64,000 nt of DNA, from NCBI RefSeq assembly GCF_012396365.1, contig NZ_JAAXPG010000005.1, forward strand, positions 124,001 to 188,000, in the 5' to 3' direction. Origin of the DNA: Nocardiopsis alborubida. Its GTDB lineage: Bacteria > Actinomycetota > Actinomycetes > Streptosporangiales > Streptosporangiaceae. The position numbers were made by a program, and so were the translations under genes. Every line of letters starts with the position of its first letter. The first letter of the stretch is position 1. Below, piece by piece: positions 52,270-61,073 of this stretch. The notes under the pieces were generated by a model. The model had not been told where the DNA came from. It ran no database searches and was given only the letters and a program-made list of their open reading frames with translations.

Positions 52270-52275
52270 AGGTTA
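52270..52275 (-). promoter_or_regulatory. -10 box TAACCT, leaderless start of aroA
   Basis: TAACCT, 6 nt (TGTGTC), ATG; no Shine-Dalgarno on the minus strand. Confidence 0.45.
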
Positions 52276-52475
52276 TCGGGATCGGCGCGGCCGCAGGCGA
52301 ACGCCTTCCCGCCTGTGGACGACCCGTCGGACGGGAGCGCGCCCGTTTCGGCGGCACGTCCGGCGGCCGGCCCGGCGCCCGCTTCGGCCGAGGCTCCGGC
52401 GGCCGGCCCGGCGTCGCGTCCGTCACGGGCCCGGAGAGGCCGGCCGGCCCGGGGCGGACGTATCCTTGTCAGGCC

Positions 52476-53651
52476 ATGGTGTATCTGGATCACGCTGCCA
52501 CGACCGACGTGCGCCCCGAGGCCGCCGCCGACATCGCGGCCGAGCTCGGCGCCCTCGGAAACCCGTCGTCCCTGCACGCCCACGGGCGCTCCGCGCGCCG
52601 CACGGTGGAGGAGGCGCGCGAACGCCTGGCCGGGGCGCTCGGCTCGACCCCGCACGAGGTGGTCTTCACCGGGGGCGGTACCGAGTCGGACAACATCGCC
52701 GTCAAGGGCCTGTACTGGGCGCGCAACACACCCGGCGCCCACAGGCCCAGGATCCTCACCAGTGCCGTCGAGCACCACGCCGCCCTCGACCCCGCGCACT
52801 GGATGGCCGAGCACCAGGGCGCGGTGCACGAGAAGGTCCCCGTGGACGCGTTGGGCCGGGTGGACCCCGAGGCCCTGCGGGAGACGATCGAGGGCGGCTC
52901 CGGGCCCGGGGCGGTCGCGCTCGTGTCGGTCATGTGGGCCAACAACGAGGTGGGCACGGTGCAGCCGGTCCGGGAGCTGGCCGCCGTCGCCGCCGAGTAC
53001 GGCATCCCCTTCCACACCGACGCCGTTCAGGCCGTGGGCGTGGAACCGGTCGACTTCGCCGTGAGCGGGGTGAGCGCGCTGACGGTCAGCGGACACAAGC
53101 TCGGCGGCCCGGTGGGCGCGGGCGCGCTGCTGGTCGCGCGCGGCCTGGCCCCGGTACCGGTCCTGCACGGCGGGGGCCAGGAGCGCGACATCCGCTCGGG
53201 CACCCTGTCCCCGCCGCTGCTGCGCGGGCTGGCCACGGCCGTCCACCTGGCGGTCGCCGAACGCGAGGAGCACGCCAAGCACCTGGCGGCCCTGCGCGAC
53301 GAACTGGAGGAGGGGGTCCGCGCCGCGGTCCCCGACGCGGTCGTCAACGGCGACCCCGCGCGCAGGCTGCCGGGGATCTCGCACATCTCCTTCCCCGGCT
53401 GCGAGGGGGACGCGCTGCTCATGCTCCTGGACGCCAAGGGCATCTCCTGCTCGACCGGTTCGGCCTGCTCGGCGGGGGTGGCCCAGCCCAGCCACGTGCT
53501 GCTGGAGATGGGCGCCGACGCGGGGACCGCGCTGAGCAGCCTGCGCCTGTCGCTGGGCCGCACCTCCACCCGGGAGGACGTGGCGGCGCTGGCGCGGGCC
53601 ATCGGACCGGCCGTGGAGCGGGCCAGGGCCGCGCGCGCCAGACGTCGCTAG
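52476..53651 (+). CDS. Cysteine desulfurase (NifS/IscS class)
   Basis: 391 residues, PLP enzyme. VYLDHAATTDVRPEAA start, TGGGTESDNIAVKG, PLP lysine in VSGHKLGGPVGAG (about 208), and the mobile loop SCSTGSACSAG with catalytic C331. Releases sulfur from cysteine for Fe-S clusters or tRNA thiolation; with no trmU or isc genes adjacent the recipient is open. TATCCT lies 9 nt before the ATG, suggesting a very short leader. Confidence 0.93.
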   Translation: MVYLDHAATTDVRPEAAADIAAELGALGNPSSLHAHGRSARRTVEEARERLAGALGSTPHEVVFTGGGTESDNIAVKGLYWARNTPGAHRPRILTSAVEHHAALDPAHWMAEHQGAVHEKVPVDALGRVDPEALRETIEGGSGPGAVALVSVMWANNEVGTVQPVRELAAVAAEYGIPFHTDAVQAVGVEPVDFAVSGVSALTVSGHKLGGPVGAGALLVARGLAPVPVLHGGGQERDIRSGTLSPPLLRGLATAVHLAVAEREEHAKHLAALRDELEEGVRAAVPDAVVNGDPARRLPGISHISFPGCEGDALLMLLDAKGISCSTGSACSAGVAQPSHVLLEMGADAGTALSSLRLSLGRTSTREDVAALARAIGPAVERARAARARRR

Positions 53652-53685
53652 CGCCCTGACCACGAGGGTTCGCCGGGGCCGCCCC

Positions 53686-53802
53686 CTCCGCCGTGATCTT
53701 GCACCTCTAGCGCGTCTCGACCGCCCAACCTCGCTACAAGTACAAGATCACTGCATGTCAGGGCTCTTGTGGCACACCAGCAGCGTTTCCGGCCGGTCCG
53801 CT
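53686..53802. repeat. Palindromic repeat element, copy 2
   Basis: Hairpin 53693-53751: GTGATCTTGCAC/GTACAAGATCAC (one mismatch), inner TAGCG/CGCTA; the tail to 53802 contains CACACCAGCAGCGTTTC. It lies between the convergent cysteine desulfurase and cyclophilin genes. Gap-free alignment to copy 1 (25461-25577) with 19 substitutions; the inner arms change together only in part. Confidence 0.85.
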
Positions 53803-53834
53803 TGAGGGACGCGGCGGCCCCGGACACGGGGCGG

Positions 53835-54521
53835 CTACTCCGCGCGGTGCACGGTGACGGACTCGATGGTCACGTCCTGGGCGGGGCGGTCGTTCATGTC
53901 GGTCTCCGCGTTGGCGATGCCGTTCACCACCTCCATGGAGGCCTCGTCCGCGACGTGCCCGAAGATCGTGTGCAGGCCGTTCAGGTGCGGGGTGGGCTCG
54001 ACGGTGATGAAGAACTGCGAACCGTTGGTGTCCGGGCCGCGGTTGGCCATGGCCAGCACGCCCGGCTCGGAGAACTCCCGGCCGGAGTCGAACTCGTCCT
54101 CGAAGGTGTAGCCCGGGCCGCCCTGGCCGGTGCCCTGCGGGTCGCCGCCCTGGATCATGAACCCGTCGATCACCCGGTGGAACACGGTGCCGTCGTAGAA
54201 CGCGGCCTCGCCCGTCGCCGGGTTGGGCACGCCCTCGCCCTCGGCGAGGCCCACGAAGTTGGACACCGTGACGGGCGCCTCCTCGGGGAACAGCTCCAGT
54301 TCGATGTCGCCCTCGCTGGTGTGCAGCGTGGCGCCCTCGACTCCGGTGACGTCCACCTCGGCGGGGCTGCCGGTCTGCTCGGAGGCGGTCTCCTCCGGCG
54401 TGCCGCCGCCCTCCGATCCGCCCTGGTCGGCCGGGGCTGCGGCACCGTTGGCGCAGGCGGAGGTGGCGAGCAGGGCGGTGCAGGCCAGGAGGGCTGTCGC
54501 CGGGAGGGGCAGAAGCTTCAT
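53835..54521 (-). CDS. Cyclophilin-type peptidyl-prolyl isomerase lipoprotein
   Basis: 228 residues. Lipoprotein signal with lipobox LATSAC (C23), a Gly/Ser/Glu-rich linker to about residue 58, then a cyclophilin domain: [39 protein letters not shown] with catalytic Arg in FHRV, and [24 protein letters not shown]. Catalyses proline isomerisation of exported proteins at the outer face of the membrane. ATG with TTCCGGAAGTGAACCG upstream. Confidence 0.92.
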   Translation of the reverse strand: MKLLPLPATALLACTALLATSACANGAAAPADQGGSEGGGTPEETASEQTGSPAEVDVTGVEGATLHTSEGDIELELFPEEAPVTVSNFVGLAEGEGVPNPATGEAAFYDGTVFHRVIDGFMIQGGDPQGTGQGGPGYTFEDEFDSGREFSEPGVLAMANRGPDTNGSQFFITVEPTPHLNGLHTIFGHVADEASMEVVNGIANAETDMNDRPAQDVTIESVTVHRAE

Positions 54522-54616
54522 CGGTTCACTTCCGGAGAATGAGGATCGCAGCTGGGCGGCACACAGGCTACTCGGCCGGGGGAAGTGCCCTCGTCAGCGG
54601 GTTGGCTTTCCGTCAT

Positions 54617-54658
54617 GGGGCGGCCACGGTCCGCCCCGGGGCGGACCGTGGCCGCCCC
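54617..54658. terminator. 19-bp perfect hairpin in a divergent intergenic region
   Basis: Arms GGGGCGGCCACGGTCCGCC/GGCGGACCGTGGCCGCCCC with loop CCGG. It has the form of a terminator, yet the flanking genes (cyclophilin, minus; DUF5753 regulator, plus) diverge, so no gene ends here. The remaining 250 bp of the interval hold no other gene. Confidence 0.55.
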
Positions 54659-54814
54659 GCCGCGACGCCCCGATGACTTGTCACGGATCGCCGTACCCGT
54701 CCGGTCGCTTGACCGACGACCCCGGCACGGGAGAGGGTCGGAAGAGGACGGGGCGGGGCACCGGCGGTGTGCCGGGCGCGAGGCCCCGCCGGGCGCTGGA
54801 GGGAGGGAAGTGGA

Positions 54815-55627
54815 GTGAACACCGCACTGCCGTCCGCGATGTGGCTCCCCTTCGCCGCGAGGGTACTGCGCGCGCGCTCCGACAGGGGGCTCTCACGCGC
54901 CGAACTCGCCGCGACGGTGGGGGTGACCGACGACAAGCTCCGCGAGGTGGAGAACGCGCACTGTCGACCGGCCCGTTCGCTGGTCGAACGGGTGGACAAC
55001 GCACTGGGCGCCGAGCACCAGCTCGTGGACGCCTGGGCGATCACCCTCCAGGCGGAGGCCTTCCCCAACGAGTTCGGCGACCAGCGCGAGCTGGGCGTCC
55101 ACGCCACCCACCTGTGGGAACACCAGCCCATGGCGGTCCCGGCGTTCCTGCGCACCCGCGAGTACTCGCGCGCGGTGCTGCGCCCGCGCCATCCGGACCT
55201 GTCCCCGGACGAGGTCGAGGAGATGGTGGAGGAGGAGATGGCCCACCGGGCCGCGATGACCGGAACGGAGGGGCCCGTGCTGCGGGTGGTCCTCAACGAG
55301 TCGGCCCTCCAGCGCCCGCAGGGCGGCGCCGCCGTCCTCAACGCCCAGCGCGACTTCCTCGCCGACCTGGTCGAGGCGGGCATCGTCACCCTGGGCGTGA
55401 TCCCCGAGCAGACGCCGAACCACCCCGGGCTGGGCGGAGCCTTCCGGCTGATGGAGTTCGCCGACCGCCCCAGCATGGTCTACGCGTTCGCGGCCGAGGG
55501 CGGGGACCTGACCGCCGAACCCGAGCAGGTGGGCCGCTGCACCACGGTGCGCGAGGCCATCGAGGCCGCGACCGTGGAACTCACTCCGGAGTCGGCACTG
55601 CTCACCGCCCGCTGGCCGGCGGGGTAG
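54815..55627 (+). CDS. XRE-family regulator with DUF5753 domain
   Basis: 270 residues. Helix-turn-helix about 11-66 (LRARSDRGLSRAELAATVGVTDDKLREVENAHCRPARSLVERVDNAL); then a DUF5753 domain (EHQPMAVPAFLRTREYSRAVL, RAAMTGTEGPVLRVVLNESALQRPQGG, GIVTLGVIPEQTPNHPGL, FRLMEFADRPSMVYAFAAEGGDL). In Streptomyces such regulators usually come with a small DUF397 gene; none follows here. GTG with GGAGGGAGGGAAG at 7-12 nt. The amidohydrolase starts 66 bp downstream with its own -10 box. Confidence 0.87.
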   Translation: MNTALPSAMWLPFAARVLRARSDRGLSRAELAATVGVTDDKLREVENAHCRPARSLVERVDNALGAEHQLVDAWAITLQAEAFPNEFGDQRELGVHATHLWEHQPMAVPAFLRTREYSRAVLRPRHPDLSPDEVEEMVEEEMAHRAAMTGTEGPVLRVVLNESALQRPQGGAAVLNAQRDFLADLVEAGIVTLGVIPEQTPNHPGLGGAFRLMEFADRPSMVYAFAAEGGDLTAEPEQVGRCTTVREAIEAATVELTPESALLTARWPAG

Positions 55628-55680
55628 CGGGCCGCCCGCCGAAACCCCCGGAGGCCTTGGGGGTACGCCCCGTGATGGGC

Positions 55681-55686
55681 TAGGTT
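55681..55686 (+). promoter_or_regulatory. -10 box TAGGTT, leaderless start
   Basis: TAGGTT, 7 nt (GCCCGCC), ATG at 55694. Confidence 0.5.
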
Positions 55687-55693
55687 GCCCGCC

Positions 55694-56902
55694 ATGGATA
55701 TCGCGATCACATCCGGATACGTCGTCCCCGTCGACGGAGACCCCATCGACGGGGGCACCGTCCTCATCTCCGACGGCCGGATCGCCGCCGTCGGCGCCGA
55801 CGTCACGGTCCCCGAGGGCGCCACCGTCGTCGACGCCTCCGGCAAGTGGGTGCTCCCCGGTTTCGTGGAGGCCCACGGCCACATCGGCATCGACGAGGAG
55901 GGCATCGGCTGGGCCGGTGACGACACCAACGAGATGACCGACCCCAACGGCGCCCGCATGCGCGCGCTGGACGCCATCAACCCCGCCGACCGCGGCTTCG
56001 CCGACGCCCTGTCCGGAGGCGTCACCAGTTCGGTCGTCAAGCCCGGTTCGGGCAACCCCATCGGCGGCCAGACCGTGGCGGTCAAGTGCTGGGGCCGCAG
56101 CATGGAGGACCGCCTGATCCGGCACCCGGCCAGTGTCAAGAGCGCTCTGGGCGAGAACCCCAAGCGGGTCTACGGCAACAAGGACAAGCTGCCCTCCACC
56201 CGCCAGGGAGTGGCCGCCGTCATCCGCGACGCCTTCACCAAGGCCCAGGACTACCGGGCCAGGCGCGAGCACGCGGCCTCGGAGGGCACCCCGTTCGACC
56301 GGGACAACACCCTGGAGGTGCTGGTCCGGGTCCTGGACGGCGAGCTCCCGTGGTGCCAGCACACGCACAGGGCCGACGACATCCACACCGCGATGCGCCT
56401 GTCCGACGAGTTCGGCTACCGGCTGATCATCAACCACTGCACCGAGGGCCACCTGCTGGCCGACGAGATCGCCGAGCGCGGTATCCCCGTCATCACCGGC
56501 CCGCTCATGACCAGCCGTTCCAAGGTGGAGGTCAACAACAAGACCCTGGCCAACCCCGGCATCCTCGACCGGGCGGGTGTCAAGGTCGCCCTGACCACCG
56601 ACCACCCGGTCGTCCCGATCGAGTTCCTGGTCCACCAGGCCACCCTGTGCGTCAAGGAGGGCATGGACCCGGTCTCCGCGATCCGAGCCCTCACGGTCAA
56701 CCCCGCCGAGATCATGGGCATCTCCGACCGGGTCGGCGCACTCAGGCCGGGCCTGGACGCCGACGTGGTCGTGTGGTCGGGCGACCCGCTGGACGTGATG
56801 AGCCGCGCCCTGCGCGTGTTCGTCGACGGGCGCGAGGTCTACACCTACGACGAGCGCACACGCGAGCGCACCGTGCTCGACGCCTACTACCGCGAGGGGT
56901 GA
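55694..56902 (+). CDS. Metal-dependent amidohydrolase
   Basis: 402 residues, TIM-barrel amidohydrolase with the small β-sandwich (DIAITSGYVVPVDGDPIDGGTVLISDGRIAAVG). Metal motifs: VEAHGHIG (His-x-His), CQHTHRADDIHTAM, INHCTEGHL and TTDHPVVP (catalytic Asp). Ends SDRVGALRPGLDADVVVWSGDPLDVMSRALRVFVDGREVYT, typical of imidazolonepropionase-like/prolidase-like hydrolases. No signal peptide. Substrate unknown. ATG chosen by the leaderless promoter; an in-frame start 9 bp upstream also exists. Confidence 0.88.
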   Translation: MDIAITSGYVVPVDGDPIDGGTVLISDGRIAAVGADVTVPEGATVVDASGKWVLPGFVEAHGHIGIDEEGIGWAGDDTNEMTDPNGARMRALDAINPADRGFADALSGGVTSSVVKPGSGNPIGGQTVAVKCWGRSMEDRLIRHPASVKSALGENPKRVYGNKDKLPSTRQGVAAVIRDAFTKAQDYRARREHAASEGTPFDRDNTLEVLVRVLDGELPWCQHTHRADDIHTAMRLSDEFGYRLIINHCTEGHLLADEIAERGIPVITGPLMTSRSKVEVNNKTLANPGILDRAGVKVALTTDHPVVPIEFLVHQATLCVKEGMDPVSAIRALTVNPAEIMGISDRVGALRPGLDADVVVWSGDPLDVMSRALRVFVDGREVYTYDERTRERTVLDAYYREG

Positions 56903-56961
56903 ACGGCCGCGCCGGGCCCCCTGCCCCGGGTTCCCGGACGCTCCGCTGCCGACGGACAGCG

Positions 56962-57004
56962 GTCGGGCGGCGGGCTGGCACACCTGGTCAGTCCGCCGCC
57001 CGAC
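56962..57004. terminator. Terminator between convergent genes
   Basis: 12-bp arms GTCGGGCGGCGG/CCGCCGCCCGAC with an inner CTG/CAG pair and long loop. Located between the amidohydrolase (ends 56902) and the TIGR03089 gene (ends 57057). Confidence 0.7.
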
Positions 57005-57056
57005 ACGGAGGCGTCACGGAGAGGGGAGCGGGCCGGGGTCCGCCGAACACGTCCTC

Positions 57057-57881
57057 CTAGGACAGCTCCACCGTCCGGAAGGGCGCCCCGTCCGGCGGAG
57101 CCGTGGCGCCGGACCCCTCGGCCCCGCGGACCGCCACGGTGACCTTCTCCATGCCGGTCCTGCGCAGCACCTCGTCCGGGCCCGCGGAGCCCAGCGGCGT
57201 CAGGACGATCGGAGAGCCCGCCGCGACCGGGGCCATCAGCAGTTCCGCGCCCCCGCCGAGCAGGGACAGCGGGGCGTCGGGTTCGGCGAACAGCGCCACA
57301 CGGTCCTCGGCGTCCAGCGCCCACCGGTCCGCCCAGCGGCGGCCGCCGGAGGCCAGCTCCGCGCCGGTCCGGACGCCGGGGCCGCGCAGCGCGGGCGCTC
57401 CCGGGTCCACGGGGTAGGACGAGAAGTGGTCCCCGTGCCCGCGCACCTCCACCGAGTAGTCGAGGACCATGGGCGGCACGTCGGCCAGCGGCAGCCCCAG
57501 CGGGTGCAGGGACGTGCCCACCACCTCCTCGGCGCCGCTGTCCAGGGCGGCCTCCAGGCGGTCGGCGTCGGCCACGGCGACCTGGGCGCCCTCGGGCAGG
57601 TCCGCGCCGGGCCGCGCGAACTCCGCCACGGCCCCCACCGACCAGCACGAGAGCAGCCACACCAGCGACTGCCAGTGCACCGGCAGGGCGAGCACCACCC
57701 GGTCGTCCGGTTGCGCACCCAGACCGTCCACCAGCATGTTCGCGGTCTTGGACACCCAGTTGTCGAAGGTGGCGCGGGACAGCTCCACCCGGCCGCCCGA
57801 GGCGTCGTAGGAGGTCACGAACGGTCGGGACGGGTCGTCGGAGACCAGGGAGCGCCACAGCTGCGCGGGAGTTTCGGACAT
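57057..57881 (-). CDS. TIGR03089 family protein (truncated adenylate-forming fold)
   Basis: 274 residues. Resembles the N-terminal part of AMP-binding enzymes (SRATFDNWVSKTANMLVDGLGAQPDDRVVLALPVHWQSLVWLLSCWSVGAVAEFA) but lacks the P-loop-like SSGTTGxPK and the C-terminal lid domain, and is half the usual length. This matches the actinobacterial TIGR03089 group, of unknown function and probably non-catalytic. ATG 7 nt after a TAGAGT -10 box; an in-frame ATG three codons earlier would include that box's spacer. Confidence 0.82.
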   Translation of the reverse strand: MSETPAQLWRSLVSDDPSRPFVTSYDASGGRVELSRATFDNWVSKTANMLVDGLGAQPDDRVVLALPVHWQSLVWLLSCWSVGAVAEFARPGADLPEGAQVAVADADRLEAALDSGAEEVVGTSLHPLGLPLADVPPMVLDYSVEVRGHGDHFSSYPVDPGAPALRGPGVRTGAELASGGRRWADRWALDAEDRVALFAEPDAPLSLLGGGAELLMAPVAAGSPIVLTPLGSAGPDEVLRRTGMEKVTVAVRGAEGSGATAPPDGAPFRTVELS

Positions 57882-57888
57882 GACCGCC

Positions 57889-57894
57889 ACTCTA
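57889..57894 (-). promoter_or_regulatory. -10 box TAGAGT, leaderless start
   Basis: TAGAGT, 7 nt (GGCGGTC), ATG at 57881 on the minus strand. Confidence 0.5.
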
Positions 57895-58038
57895 GGGCGT
57901 CACACCGGGTCCGCGCGGACCCCGCGCGTGGACTGACTCGGGCGCCGGACAGGGCGTTTCGCGCTCTCCCCCAAGCGGGGTCCGCGCGTGAGCCGCCGCG
58001 GGTGTGCGTTGGTACCGGGGAGCTGTCAGAGTTGCCCC

Positions 58039-60090
58039 ATGCGCTTGCTCCCCGGACGGTTCCTCGCCCGTGCCACCGCGCTCCCCGCGATCGCCGTCTC
58101 GGCCTGGCTCCTGGTGGCCTTCCCCCTCCTGGCCCTGGGTTCCCTCACCCCGCTGACGGCAGCCGTCCTCGGAACGCCCGCCGTGCTCGCGGCCTGCCTC
58201 CTGGTGCCCCGGCTCATCCCGGACCCGCCCGACCAGGAGGACGCGCCCTGGTGGCCGGTCGTCCTCGTCGTGCTGATCACGGTCGCCTTCGCCGCCGTGC
58301 AGATCGCCTACCACGCCGAGGCCCTGGTCATCCGCCGCGATCCGGCCTCCTACGCCATGTACACGGCGTGGATCGCCGAGAACGGGTTCCTGCCCATCCC
58401 GCAGCAGCGCGAGCTCATCGCGGGCGACGACCCCTCGCTCAGCTACGAGAGCCTGGCCCACTACCAGCGCGGCGACGTCATCTGGCCGCAGTTCATGGCC
58501 GGTGCGCCCCTGGTGGCCGCCATCGGCTACTGGCTCGGCGGGCTCGACGGGATGCTCGTCACGACGCCGGTCCTGGGCGCGCTGGGCGTGCTCACCTTCG
58601 CCGGGCTCACCGCGCGCCTGGTCGGGATCCGCTGGGCGCCCCTGGCCGCCCTGGTCCTGGCCGTGTGCCTGCCCCAGCAGTGGGTCAGCCGCTTCACCTA
58701 CAGCGAGCCCGTCACCCAGATCCTGCTGCTGGGCGGCCTGGTCCTGGCCTACGACGCGCTCGTGCGGCGCACCCGGATCACCGACCGGTGGTCGTCCGCG
58801 CACACGCTGGCCGCCGTGGCGGGACTGGCGTTCGGACTGGGGCTCGTGGTGCGCATCGACGCGATCCGCGACCTGCTGCCCGTGATCGGGTTCGTCGGCC
58901 TGCTGCTGCTCGCCCGCCGGGGACAGGCCCTGCCGCTGCTGGGCGGGCTGGCCGCGGGGGTGGGGCTGGGACTGTACGCCGGGTACGGGCTGTCCCTGCC
59001 CTACCTGGAGTACCTCTCCGACTCCCTCAACCCCCTGCTGCTCATCAGCGCCGTCGTCATCGCCGTCACCATCGCGGCCACCGCCGCCCTGTGGCGCCAC
59101 GGCATCCCGCACGTGGAACGCGTGCGCCGGCTGCCCGACGCGATGGCCGTGCTCGCCCTGCTCGCCATGGCGCTGTTCGCCGTCCGCCCCCTGCTGTGGC
59201 CGGACTACGGGCACGGCAGCGACTTCACCGACGGCTGGGTCGCCTACGTCCAGCAGCGCGAGGGCCTGCCCCTGGAGGGCAGCCGCACCTACTACGACAT
59301 GAGCCTGTACTGGGTGGGCTGGTACGTGGGCCTGGCCACGGTCCTGTTCGCCTCGGTCGGCGTCGCCCACGTGCTGCGCCGCCTCTTCCAGCGGCGCGAC
59401 CTCCAATGGCTGCTGCCCGTCATGCTGCTGGTGTGGACGGTCGGCACCACCCTGCTGCGCCCCGCCATCACCCCCGACCACCCCTGGGCCAGCAGACGGC
59501 TGATCGCGCTGGTCATCCCGGCGTTCATCCTGTTCGCCGTCTGGTTCCTGGCCTGGCTCACCCGCTACTGCGCCGTCGCCGCCCACTCCGGCCGGAGTAC
59601 GGTGGTGGCCCGCGCCCTCCCGGTCGTGGTCGCCGCCAGCGCCGCGGTGGCGCTGCTCGTCCCCACCGTGGGCACGGCGGCCGCCGGGATCATGGGGTAC
59701 AGACAGGACGTCGGCAGCGTCGCCGCCACGCACCGGTTGTGCGCGGCGCTGTCGGAGGACGCCTCGGTGGTCGTGGTCGACTCCGACATGGCCGGGAACT
59801 ACATGCCCCTGCTGCGCAACGTCTGCGGGGTGCCCACCGCCTCCATGGACGAGCCGACCCCCCAGGACGTGGACCGCGTCGTCTCCGAGATCCACGAGCG
59901 CGAGCGCGACGCCGTGCTCGCCGCCTCCGACTGGCAGGTCCTGGAGGACCTCACCGGAGGCGAGGCCGAGCCGGAGCGCCCCTTCCACGTGAACGCCCGG
60001 ATGGACCCGAGTACCCTCATGGAACCGCCGACCGGTTCCTGGGCCTTCAGGGGAAGCGTGTGGGTGTCCGTGTTCCCCGACGGGGGCTGA
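58039..60090 (+). CDS. Multi-pass membrane protein, probable GT-C glycosyltransferase
   Basis: 683 residues with about 12-13 hydrophobic segments, starting AVSAWLLVAFPLLALGSL and ending VVVAASAAVALLVPTVGTA; a soluble C-terminal domain follows (about 565-683). The first loop holds RRDPASYAMYTAWIAENG, an acidic/aromatic segment like the catalytic loop of lipid-linked GT-C enzymes, though the classic DD or DE pair is not obvious. Followed 47 bp later by a GT2 and a GT4 glycosyltransferase, which supports a role in surface glycan assembly with a polyprenyl-linked sugar. Start at the ATG 58039; a GTG at 57988 would add 17 residues. Confidence 0.68.
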   Translation: MRLLPGRFLARATALPAIAVSAWLLVAFPLLALGSLTPLTAAVLGTPAVLAACLLVPRLIPDPPDQEDAPWWPVVLVVLITVAFAAVQIAYHAEALVIRRDPASYAMYTAWIAENGFLPIPQQRELIAGDDPSLSYESLAHYQRGDVIWPQFMAGAPLVAAIGYWLGGLDGMLVTTPVLGALGVLTFAGLTARLVGIRWAPLAALVLAVCLPQQWVSRFTYSEPVTQILLLGGLVLAYDALVRRTRITDRWSSAHTLAAVAGLAFGLGLVVRIDAIRDLLPVIGFVGLLLLARRGQALPLLGGLAAGVGLGLYAGYGLSLPYLEYLSDSLNPLLLISAVVIAVTIAATAALWRHGIPHVERVRRLPDAMAVLALLAMALFAVRPLLWPDYGHGSDFTDGWVAYVQQREGLPLEGSRTYYDMSLYWVGWYVGLATVLFASVGVAHVLRRLFQRRDLQWLLPVMLLVWTVGTTLLRPAITPDHPWASRRLIALVIPAFILFAVWFLAWLTRYCAVAAHSGRSTVVARALPVVVAASAAVALLVPTVGTAAAGIMGYRQDVGSVAATHRLCAALSEDASVVVVDSDMAGNYMPLLRNVCGVPTASMDEPTPQDVDRVVSEIHERERDAVLAASDWQVLEDLTGGEAEPERPFHVNARMDPSTLMEPPTGSWAFRGSVWVSVFPDGG

Positions 60091-60137
60091 GGGCCAGGTC
60101 CGGCCCCTCCCGATCCCATCCCGCTGAAGAAGAACCC

Positions 60138-61073
60138 ATGAGCGACAGAAGCGACGACGCACCCAGGCAGCACGGCGAGGACCAGCCGGTCCGCGTCACC
60201 ATCGTGCTCCCCTGCTACAACGAGGAGAACCACGTCGTCGACGAGGTCAAACGGATCTGCGGCGCCATGGACGCCTCCGGGTACTCCTACGAGCTGCTGG
60301 CCGTGGACGACGCCTCCACCGACGCGACCCTGGCCCGGCTGCGCGACGTGGAGCCCCTCTACCCGCACATGCGCGTCATCGCGTTCGGGCACAACGGCGG
60401 GTCGGGCACCGTCCGCCGGGTCGGCAGCCAGCGGGCCCGAGGCGAGTTCGTCGTGTGGACCGACGCCGACATGAGCTACCCCAACGAGCGCATCCCCGAG
60501 CTGGTCGGCATGCTCGACGAGGACCCCGAGACCGACCAGGTCGTGGGCGCGCGCACCCAGGAGATGGGCAGCCACAAGGCCCTGCGGGTGCCCGCCAAGT
60601 GGGTCATCCGCAAGATCGCCGAACGCCTCACCAACACCCGCATCCCCGACCTCAACTCGGGCCTGCGCGTGTTCCGCCGCGACATCGCCCGCCCCTACCT
60701 GCGGCTGCTGCCGCCCGGGTTCTCCTGTGTCACCACCATCACGTTGGCCTTCCTGTCCAACCAGCACCCCGTCAGGTACGTGCCGATCGAGTACGCCAAG
60801 CGCGCGGGCACGTCCAAGTTCCACTTCGTCGGCGACGCCTACCGCTACATCCTCCAGGTGCTGCGCATGGTGATGTACTTCAACCCGCTCAAGGTGCTCA
60901 TGCCGCCCGCCCTGGTGCTGCTGGGGGTCGGTGCCGCCAAGTTCGTCTTCGACCAGGTGCGCAACCCGCTCTACATCCCCAACAACACCGTCATGATCCT
61001 CATGACGGGGTTGATCATCGCGGCGATCGCCCTGCTGGCCGACCTCATCGTGCGCTCCAGGGAGAGCGCGTGA
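60138..61073 (+). CDS. GT2 glycosyltransferase (polyprenyl-phosphate sugar synthase type)
   Basis: 311 residues. GT-A fold: VTIVLPCYNEENHVVDEVKRI, LAVDDASTDATLARL, GEFVVWTDADMSYP (metal-binding DxD), SGLRVFRRDIARPYL. Two C-terminal membrane segments (about 253-272 and 286-306), the layout of dolichyl/undecaprenyl-phosphate glycosyltransferases (DPM1/GtrB type). Makes a lipid-linked sugar for a GT-C partner, probably the preceding gene. The GT4 gene overlaps by 4 bp (GTGA). Confidence 0.88.
   Translation: MSDRSDDAPRQHGEDQPVRVTIVLPCYNEENHVVDEVKRICGAMDASGYSYELLAVDDASTDATLARLRDVEPLYPHMRVIAFGHNGGSGTVRRVGSQRARGEFVVWTDADMSYPNERIPELVGMLDEDPETDQVVGARTQEMGSHKALRVPAKWVIRKIAERLTNTRIPDLNSGLRVFRRDIARPYLRLLPPGFSCVTTITLAFLSNQHPVRYVPIEYAKRAGTSKFHFVGDAYRYILQVLRMVMYFNPLKVLMPPALVLLGVGAAKFVFDQVRNPLYIPNNTVMILMTGLIIAAIALLADLIVRSRESA

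Noticed and set aside
57426..60137. Very long open frame (about 1200 codons) leading into the GT2 gene
   Set aside because: It is Arg/Pro/Gly/His-rich and lies out of frame over the TIGR03089 and membrane-protein genes; only the part from 60138 encodes a recognisable protein.
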